From Caulobacter sp. Root655 (GTDB lineage: Bacteria; Pseudomonadota; Alphaproteobacteria; Caulobacterales; Caulobacteraceae), in NCBI RefSeq assembly GCF_001427665.1, contig NZ_LMHC01000026.1:1044-65043 (forward strand): a stretch of DNA of 64,000 bases. The letters run 5' to 3'. A program made the translations under genes and the position numbers. Of this stretch, positions 58,045 to 64,000 are shown in pieces. Below the pieces are notes generated by a model. It did no database searches. It was not told the origin of the DNA and saw only the letters and a list, made by a program, of their open reading frames with translations. The number at the start of each line of letters is the position of its first letter. Positions within the stretch are counted from its first letter, which is position 1.

Positions 58045-60702
58045 ATGACCAGCCTGCCCAGCCTCAACGACATCCGCAGCACCTTCCTGAACTATTTCGG
58101 CGCGGCCGATCACGCCATCACGCCCTCGGCGCCGCTGGTGCCGCAGAACGATCCGACCCTGCTGTTCGTCAACGCGGGCATGGTGCCGTTCAAGAACGCG
58201 TTCACCGGCGCCGAGACCCCGCCGCACCCGCGCGCGACCTCGTCGCAGAAGTGCGTCCGGGCCGGTGGCAAGCACAACGACCTGGACAATGTCGGCTACA
58301 CCGCCCGTCACCACACCTTCTTCGAGATGCTCGGCAACTTCTCGTTCGGCGACTATTTCAAGGAACAGGCGATCACCCACGCCTGGACCCTGCTGACCCG
58401 CGACTTCGCCCTGCCCAAGGACAAGCTGCTGGTCACGGTCTATCACACCGACACCGAGGCGGCCGATCTCTGGAAGAAGATCGCCGGCCTGTCCGACGAC
58501 CGCATCATCCGCATCGCCACCAACGATAACTTCTGGTCGATGGGCGACACCGGCCCGTGCGGCCCGTGCTCGGAGATCTTCTTCGACCACGGCGAAGGCA
58601 TTCCCGGTGGCCCTCCGGGCAGCCCCGATGAAGACGGCGACCGGTTCATCGAGATCTGGAACCTGGTGTTCATGCAGTTCGAGCAGATGGCCGGCGGCGA
58701 GCGCGTGTCGCTGCCCAAGCCGTCGATCGACACCGGCATGGGCCTGGAGCGCGTCGCCGCCGTCCTGCAAGGCGTGCACGACAACTACGACATCGACCTG
58801 TTCAAGGCGCTGATCGCCGCCAGCGTCGAGCTGACCGGCGTCAAGGCCGAAGGCGACCAGGCCCCGTCGCACCGGGTGATCGCCGACCACCTGCGCTCGT
58901 CCTCGTTCCTGCTGGCCGACGGCGTCACGCCTTCGAACGAAGGCCGCGGCTACGTGCTGCGCCGGATCATGCGCCGGGCCATGCGCCACGCCTATCTGCT
59001 GGGCGCCAACGAGCCCTTGATGCACCGCCTGGCCCCGACCCTGGTGGCCGAGATGGGCCAGGCCTATCCCGAGCTGCGCCGCGCGGAGGCCTCGATCGTC
59101 GAGACCCTGCGCCAGGAGGAGGAACGCTTCCGCGTCACCCTGGGCCGCGGCATGGGCCTGCTCGACGACGCGACCGCCAACCTGTCGGCCGGCGGCGTGC
59201 TGGACGGCGAGACCGCCTTCAAGCTCTACGACACCTACGGCTTCCCGCTCGACCTGACCCAGGACGCCGTGCGCGCCCGAGGCATCACCGTCGATACCGA
59301 CGGCTTCGACGTGGCCATGGACCGCCAGCGGACGATGGCCCGCGCCAACTGGGCCGGCTCCGGCCAGACCGGCGCGGCCGCCGCCTGGTTCGGGATCAAG
59401 GAACGCACCGGCCCGACCAATTTCGTCGGCTACGACAACACCGAAACCACCGGCGTGGTGAAGGCCATCCTGGTTGACGGCGCGGAAGTCGACTCCGCCG
59501 CCTCCGGCGCGAGCGCCGAGGTCCTGCTCGACCGCACCAGCTTCTATGCCGAGAGCGGCGGCCAGGCCGGCGACACCGGCGTGATCGAGGCGAACGGCGC
59601 CGAAAGCCGCGTGCTCGACACCCAGAAGCAGGCCGGTGAACTCTATGTCCACAAGGTCGAACTGGCCGGGCCGCTGAAGGTCGGCGACCAGGTCGTGGCC
59701 GGCGTCGACGCCGCCAAGCGCACCACCACCCGCGCCAACCACTCGGCGGCCCACCTGGTCCATGCCGCCCTGCACCACGTGCTGGGTCCGCACGTCGCCC
59801 AGAAGGGCCAGATGGTCGACGGCGAGCGCATGCGCTTCGACTTCAGCCACGGCGGCCCGCTGACCGCCGACGAGATCGAGCGCATCGAGGCCGAGGTCAA
59901 TGAAGTGATCCGCCAGAACGTTCCGGCCGAGACCCGGGAGATGGCCCCGCAGGAAGCCATCGAGGCCGGCGCCGTGGCGCTGTTCGGTGAGAAGTACGGC
60001 GACAGCGTCCGGGTGCTGACCCTGGGCAAGTCGCTGACCGACGAAGCCAAGGCCTATTCAGTCGAGCTGTGCGGCGGCACCCACGTGGCCCGCACCGGCG
60101 ACATCGCCCTGTTCAAGATCGTCTCCGAGCAGGGCGTCGCCGCCGGCATCCGCCGCATCGAAGCCCTGACCGGCGAGGCGGCCCGCCGCTTCCTGCTCGA
60201 CCAGGCCGGCGTCGCCAAGGCCCTGGCCGACCAGTTCAAGACCCCCGTGGCCGAGGTCGGGGCCCGCGTCGACGCCCTGATCGCCGACCGCAAGCGCCTC
60301 GAGAAGGAGCTGGCCGACGCCAAGAAGCAGCTGGCCCTGGGCGGCGGCGGTTCCGGCGCCGCGTCCGGTCCGGAAGACGTCAACGGCACCGCCCTGATCG
60401 CCCGCGTCCTCGACGGCGTCGGCGGCAAGGAACTGCGCGGCGTGGCCGAGGAGTTCAAGAAGCAGCTGACCAGCGGCGTCGTCGCCCTGGTCGGCACCAC
60501 CGACGGTAAGGCCGCCGTCACCGTCGCCGTGACCGCCGACCTCGTCGGCAGGTTCAGCGCCGCCGACCTGGCCAAGGCCGCCGTGCTGGCCATGGGCGGG
60601 CAGGGAGCCGGCGGCAAGGCCGACTTCGCCCAGGGCGGCGCGCCCGACGGCTCCAAGGCCCAGGAAGGCCTGGACGCCATCAGGGCGGCGCTGGCGGGCT
60701 GA
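58045..60702 (+). CDS. alaS: Alanyl-tRNA synthetase
   Basis: 885 aa, standard length. Class II core with FVNAGMVPFKNAFTG, GKHNDLDNVGYTARHHTFFE and GDTGPCGPCSEIF; editing domain zinc site HSAAH and CGGTH (VELCGGTHVA); C-terminal dimerisation part with GAVALVGTTDG-like end. Charges tRNA-Ala. Start by position of the MTSLPSLNDIRSTFLNYF opening, with GAG upstream. Preceded by recA, as in Caulobacter. Confidence 0.97.
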   Translation: MTSLPSLNDIRSTFLNYFGAADHAITPSAPLVPQNDPTLLFVNAGMVPFKNAFTGAETPPHPRATSSQKCVRAGGKHNDLDNVGYTARHHTFFEMLGNFSFGDYFKEQAITHAWTLLTRDFALPKDKLLVTVYHTDTEAADLWKKIAGLSDDRIIRIATNDNFWSMGDTGPCGPCSEIFFDHGEGIPGGPPGSPDEDGDRFIEIWNLVFMQFEQMAGGERVSLPKPSIDTGMGLERVAAVLQGVHDNYDIDLFKALIAASVELTGVKAEGDQAPSHRVIADHLRSSSFLLADGVTPSNEGRGYVLRRIMRRAMRHAYLLGANEPLMHRLAPTLVAEMGQAYPELRRAEASIVETLRQEEERFRVTLGRGMGLLDDATANLSAGGVLDGETAFKLYDTYGFPLDLTQDAVRARGITVDTDGFDVAMDRQRTMARANWAGSGQTGAAAAWFGIKERTGPTNFVGYDNTETTGVVKAILVDGAEVDSAASGASAEVLLDRTSFYAESGGQAGDTGVIEANGAESRVLDTQKQAGELYVHKVELAGPLKVGDQVVAGVDAAKRTTTRANHSAAHLVHAALHHVLGPHVAQKGQMVDGERMRFDFSHGGPLTADEIERIEAEVNEVIRQNVPAETREMAPQEAIEAGAVALFGEKYGDSVRVLTLGKSLTDEAKAYSVELCGGTHVARTGDIALFKIVSEQGVAAGIRRIEALTGEAARRFLLDQAGVAKALADQFKTPVAEVGARVDALIADRKRLEKELADAKKQLALGGGGSGAASGPEDVNGTALIARVLDGVGGKELRGVAEEFKKQLTSGVVALVGTTDGKAAVTVAVTADLVGRFSAADLAKAAVLAMGGQGAGGKADFAQGGAPDGSKAQEGLDAIRAALAG

Positions 60703-60755
60703 GGTTTCCGGTCTCCGGACGGCCCTGAAGGTCGTTCGGGGGCTGACCCAACCCT

Positions 60756-60861
60756 CCGCTCATCCCGGCGAAAGCCGGGACCCAAGCGGCGTGTGCGGTT
60801 CCTAGCTCAGAGCTCCGTCAGGACAATCACCTTGGGTCCCGGCATTCGCCGGGATGAGCGG
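60756..60861. repeat. Inverted repeat, CCGCTCATCCCGGCGAA type
   Basis: Arms 60756-60772 and 60845-60861 with inner GGGACCCAAG/CTTGGGTCCC pairing. Between convergent genes alaS and the retropepsin/PDZ gene. Confidence 0.85.
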
Positions 60862-60897
60862 ATTTTGTTGGGGCCAAACTAGCCGGCGAATGCTCTG

Positions 60898-62751
60898 CTA
60901 ACGCGCCGGAACCTGATCCCGAGGCGTCAGCATCACCTCGCCCGTCACGCCGTCCCGACGGTAGTCGATCCGGATCGGCCGGCCGACCGCCACGACGCGC
61001 ATCGCCGCCCGGGCGTCCGAGAGCGACACGGTACCGGCCGGGGCGCCGTCGATCGCCGTGACCAGGTCGCCGACCTTCAGGCCCGCCGCCTGGGCTGGGC
61101 CGCCCGGGGCGATGTCCTTGATCTCGAAGCCGGCGTCGGCAAGGTTCAGCCAGCACCCGCAACGGTCGAAGGTTCCGGCATCGACCGGCGGCGGCGCGAT
61201 CCGGCGCAGGTACATCAGCTGCCGGTCATAGTCGAAGGTGACCACGAAGCGCTTCAGCAGGCCGCTGCCGATATTGCCTTCGAAGTTCTCGTCGGTGAAC
61301 ACGCCCTTGCCCTGGGTCGCCAGGCCCGCCACCGGCGCGGCGATCGTGACCTCGCCCAGGCTCAGCGACGTGGCGCGGATCACATATGACCGCGAGGGTC
61401 CGCCCACGCCCCAGCCGTCGACCGCCGCCACGCCGTTCGGATAGACCTCGCGCAGCCGGGCGCGCTCGACGAACGGCCGGGCGATGGTCACCTCGCTACG
61501 CGACCCGGTGTCGATGTTGTAGCGGGCCGACAGCTCGCCCAACCGCCCGACCACCTGCGGCATGTGGTCGTAGAACACGAACGGCACGGCCACTCCGGCC
61601 CGGGCCCGATCGGCCTGGGTGAACCGCGCGGGATCGATCAGGGTCAGTTCGTTCCTGTCGTAGTCGATGATGGTCACGAAACGGCGGAACATCTCGAAGC
61701 CCAGCATGCCGCCGACCTGGAAGCCCTCGACCGGCTTGGGGCTGAAGTCGAGTTTCAGCATCGTCTGGTCACGGAAGGTCAGGCCGCCCAGGTCCAGGCG
61801 GCGCACCTGGACGTAGCCGCTGGACGGCGGCGCGTCACCAGCCCCGCCGGAGGTCATGGAGCCCTCCGATTTCAGGTCGAGGGCGGCGACGGTCGGCGAG
61901 GTCAGGATGCCGTGCCCGCCGGTGTCGACCAGGAACGGGAAGGGGCCTTTGCCGTCCACCTTCACGTCGACGAAGATGTGGTTGTTGGCCAGCCGGAACG
62001 GCACGGTGATCCGCCCCTCGGCCGGCAGGGTCCAGTCCCGAGGCGCGCCCTTGGCCAGGGCGTAGGCCGACGCGGGACGGGCCCCTTCCCGCGTCGCCGA
62101 GACCAGGGTCAGGGTCTGCCGGCTGGCCTCGCCGCCGCCGTCGTCGATCGTGGCGACCTTCGGCAGGGCGCGACCGGCCTGCCGGACATAGTCGGCATAG
62201 CGGAAGTCGAAGGTCATGAAGCCCTGGGTCTCGCGCACGCGGGCCAGATGGGCGGTCGTGCAATCGAACCAGGCCTCGAAGGGCTTGCCGCCGGCGGGCG
62301 TCACCTTCACGCGGCGACCCTCGGGCTCGACGCCCAGGGAATCGATGCGGGCCCCGCCGGCGTCGGCGCGCCACCACAGGTCGGCGTTGCGATAGGCCTG
62401 GTTGACGGCGACGGCCGGGCGGTCGCCGCCGGCCTGGGGCGTGACGGCGCCGGACAGGTCCTGCATCCAGGCCATCTTGCCGTCGAAGGCGCTGGCGCCG
62501 GTCGTCGGGCCCTGCCGGTAGCGCTCGACGAACAGGCCGGTGGCGGTGTCGCTGGTCGTCTCGACCTCGCCGGTCAGGCCCTGGCCGGCATAGGCCCGCC
62601 GCACGACCAGGGTCGCCCCCTCGGCCTCCTTGTCCGCCGCGCCCCCACCCAGCACCGCGCGCCGGTTGGCGGCGAACACGGCGGCGGGCGGCGTGTCGGC
62701 GGCGCAGATCGCGGGGACGGCGGCGGAGGACAAAAGCAGGGGCAGGAACAT
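60898..62751 (-). CDS. Exported retropepsin-like aspartyl protease with PDZ domain
   Basis: 617 aa. Signal peptide MFLPLLLSSAAVPAICAA; N-terminal beta-rich part of unknown role (to about 230); aspartyl-protease halves FLVDTGGHGILTS and YNIDTGSRSEVTI with MLGFEMFRRF and NIGSGLLKRF as partner motifs; C-terminal PDZ domain from about residue 535 (GFEIKDIAPGGPAQAAGLKV, VTAIDGAPAGTV). The combination suggests a periplasmic clan AA peptidase whose PDZ holds a substrate C-terminus. Second retropepsin-like gene in this window. Divergent from the AraC-type gene, so close that their start regions touch. Confidence 0.88.
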   Translation of the reverse strand: MFLPLLLSSAAVPAICAADTPPAAVFAANRRAVLGGGAADKEAEGATLVVRRAYAGQGLTGEVETTSDTATGLFVERYRQGPTTGASAFDGKMAWMQDLSGAVTPQAGGDRPAVAVNQAYRNADLWWRADAGGARIDSLGVEPEGRRVKVTPAGGKPFEAWFDCTTAHLARVRETQGFMTFDFRYADYVRQAGRALPKVATIDDGGGEASRQTLTLVSATREGARPASAYALAKGAPRDWTLPAEGRITVPFRLANNHIFVDVKVDGKGPFPFLVDTGGHGILTSPTVAALDLKSEGSMTSGGAGDAPPSSGYVQVRRLDLGGLTFRDQTMLKLDFSPKPVEGFQVGGMLGFEMFRRFVTIIDYDRNELTLIDPARFTQADRARAGVAVPFVFYDHMPQVVGRLGELSARYNIDTGSRSEVTIARPFVERARLREVYPNGVAAVDGWGVGGPSRSYVIRATSLSLGEVTIAAPVAGLATQGKGVFTDENFEGNIGSGLLKRFVVTFDYDRQLMYLRRIAPPPVDAGTFDRCGCWLNLADAGFEIKDIAPGGPAQAAGLKVGDLVTAIDGAPAGTVSLSDARAAMRVVAVGRPIRIDYRRDGVTGEVMLTPRDQVPAR

Positions 62752-63562
62752 GGACGGCCTTTGCGCGACGAAGACCGTCTGCCTATCATCGCGGCCGAAC
62801 GACGGTCTTGAACCGAATTCACATCCGCCCCGGGGCCGCCAACTGCCTGTTCGCCACGCTTCCGTCCGCGCCGTCGAGTCGGGGCGGCTCTCGCATCCGC
62901 CGGGCGAGCGCCTGCCGCGCCACCGCCACGACGTCGGCTTCGCCGCCGTGGTGCTGGCGGGCGGCTATGTCGAGGCGGGCGACACCGGCCGGCACCGCGT
63001 AACCGTCGGCGACCTGATCCTGCACCGGGCTTTCGAAAGTCATCTGGACGAGATCGACCGACGCGGCGCCCAGGTGCTGGTGCTGCCCTTGCCGCCGGGC
63101 GTTGTCGGCGTGACGCGCGGCCGGTTCTCCGACCCCGACCTGCTGGCGCGCTTGGCGGCCAACGACGCCCACGAGGCGGTTCAGGCCCTGGCCGAAGGAT
63201 TTCAAGCCGCCGCGCTGGTCGACGAGGATTGGCCCGACGTCCTGGCTCGCCAGCTTTTGGCCGACCCCGACCTGCCAATCGCCGCTTGGGCGCGCGCGAC
63301 GGGGCTGCATCCTGGCAGCGTCGCACGCGGCTTCCAGCAACAGTTCGGGGTGACGGCGGCGCGGTTCCGGGCGACGGCGCGGGCGCATCGCGCCCTGGCC
63401 GCCCTGGACGACCCGGCCCTCAGCCTGGCCCAGACGGCCGGCGACTGCGGTTTCGCCGACCAGGCCCACATGACGCGGGCGATCGCCGCGCTCACGGGCT
63501 TGACGCCTTATCGCCTGCGCGCGGCGCGATCCACGGTTGCATCGCCTTCCGGATTCTTCTAG
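62750..63562 (+). CDS. AraC family transcriptional regulator (start uncertain)
   Basis: Up to 270 aa. C-terminal HTH pair: DLPIAAWARATGLHPGSVAR and GFQQQFGVTAARF, then LAQTAGDCGFADQAHMTRAI and ALTGLTPYRLRAA. The N-terminal ligand part starts at GERLPRHRHDVGFAAVVLAG, a cupin-like segment. The ATG at 62750 overlaps the start codon of the divergent gene, which is improbable; no better start is open in this frame. A TTG at 62808 opens another frame (MNRIHIRPGAANCLFATLPS), so a frameshift near 62870-62890, real or a sequencing error, may have split one gene. Confidence 0.72.
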   Translation: MDGLCATKTVCLSSRPNDGLEPNSHPPRGRQLPVRHASVRAVESGRLSHPPGERLPRHRHDVGFAAVVLAGGYVEAGDTGRHRVTVGDLILHRAFESHLDEIDRRGAQVLVLPLPPGVVGVTRGRFSDPDLLARLAANDAHEAVQALAEGFQAAALVDEDWPDVLARQLLADPDLPIAAWARATGLHPGSVARGFQQQFGVTAARFRATARAHRALAALDDPALSLAQTAGDCGFADQAHMTRAIAALTGLTPYRLRAARSTVASPSGFF

Positions 63563-63610
63563 CTTGACCGTGTCCGGGGAGACCGGACGCCCATAGCATG
63601 AGGGAGCCTC

Positions 63611-64000
63611 ATGATGCGTTACGCCTACGTCGCCTATGTCGGGCGGTTCGAGCCCTTTCACCTGGGACATCTATCGGTGATCCGCCGTGCGCTCGACGAA
63701 GCGCCCCGCGTGATCGTGCTGATCGGCTCGGCGCAGGCCCCCCGCAGCGCTCGCAATCCCTGGACCTTCGAAGAACGCGCCGTGATGATCCGCGCCGCGC
63801 TCGGCCCCGACGCCGGCCGGCTGATCCTCCGCCCGTTGGTCGACCACCTCTACAACGAGACCGCCTGGATCGCGGACGTCCAGGACAGCGTCGCCGGCGC
63901 TATCGCCGAGGACGGCGGGGCGGTGAACGCCAGCGTCGCGCTGATCGGCCACGAGAAGGACGCCTCCAGCTATTACTTGCGGGCCTTTCCGCAATGGGCG
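63611..64000 (+). CDS. Nicotinamide-nucleotide adenylyltransferase, 5' part (runs off the window)
   Basis: 130 codons seen, no stop. MMRYAYVAYVGRFEPFHLGH contains the nucleotidyltransferase signature GRFEPFHLGH, and NPWTFEERAVMI the matching second motif region. Resembles NadM-type enzymes, often fused to a Nudix domain in proteobacteria; the C-terminal part lies outside the window. Makes NAD from NMN and ATP. GAGGGAG stands before the ATG. Confidence 0.88.
   Translation, partial: MMRYAYVAYVGRFEPFHLGHLSVIRRALDEAPRVIVLIGSAQAPRSARNPWTFEERAVMIRAALGPDAGRLILRPLVDHLYNETAWIADVQDSVAGAIAEDGGAVNASVALIGHEKDASSYYLRAFPQWA

Overview
The window is high-GC (visibly G/C at third codon positions), densely packed chromosomal DNA from an alphaproteobacterium, most likely Caulobacter or a close relative in the Caulobacteraceae. 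Reasons: three large TonB-dependent receptors, one of the Xanthomonas/Caulobacter type; a GAAC-N7-GAAC LexA box in front of recA; a recA then alaS order; class II DAHP synthase; a gph / glmU-rpiA-gor housekeeping block; and hairpin-forming intergenic repeats between many genes. No rRNA, CRISPR array, transposase or integrase was seen.

Layout. 0.3-10 kb: a Tat-exported mannonate-dehydratase-like protein with a TonB receptor, then a minus-strand module of TetR regulator, glutathione transferase, second TonB receptor and MFS permease. Two near-perfect palindromes sharing one core lie in front of the transferase and the receptor and are probably the TetR operators. 10-13.4 kb: a DedA membrane protein and trehalose synthesis (otsB-otsA). 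13.4-16.9 kb: an alkylation-damage repair run (ada, an unknown 205-residue protein, ogt, a 2-oxoglutarate/Fe(II) oxygenase) bracketed by two inverted copies of a 104-bp element. 17-27.2 kb: tRNA-Val, gph diverging from glmU-rpiA-gor-O-antigen-ligase-like, class II DAHP synthase, a retropepsin-like protein, an acyl-CoA synthetase. 27.3-34 kb: a small heat-shock protein with an unusual repeat tail, secreted proteins of unknown role, a VOC protein, an M23 lipoprotein, panD, a SIMPL-domain protein and tRNA-Ile2/Met(CAT).

34-39 kb is the accessory part. Directly downstream of the CAT-anticodon tRNA is about 1.2 kb of AT-rich, hairpin-rich DNA, then two adjacent unknown genes (110 and 203 aa), then the toxin-antitoxin loci parDE and higBA separated by two ordinary genes. 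This tRNA-proximal stretch is the best place to look for something undescribed; the two-gene unit at 35254-36210 is my main candidate.

39-47.3 kb: 3-hydroxybutyrate dehydrogenase, a patatin-like lipase and an AhpD/CMD-like protein (probably lipid or polyhydroxybutyrate turnover), then a TonB receptor and a DUF1080 secreted protein, both preceded by LacI-type ACAACGTT sites, and an alpha/beta hydrolase. 47.4-51.5 kb: oxidative-stress block with katG followed by an atypical Fur-family regulator and a divergent oxyR carrying an ATAG-N7-CTAT site. 51.5-64 kb: a GNAT acetyltransferase, a SnoaL-like protein, a DUF885 metallopeptidase-like protein, a PAS/EAL protein, recA with a LexA box, alaS, a retropepsin/PDZ protein, an AraC-type regulator with a doubtful 5' end, and the start of a nicotinamide-nucleotide adenylyltransferase cut by the window edge.

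All functional names are homology-style readings of protein motifs made by eye; no database search was run.
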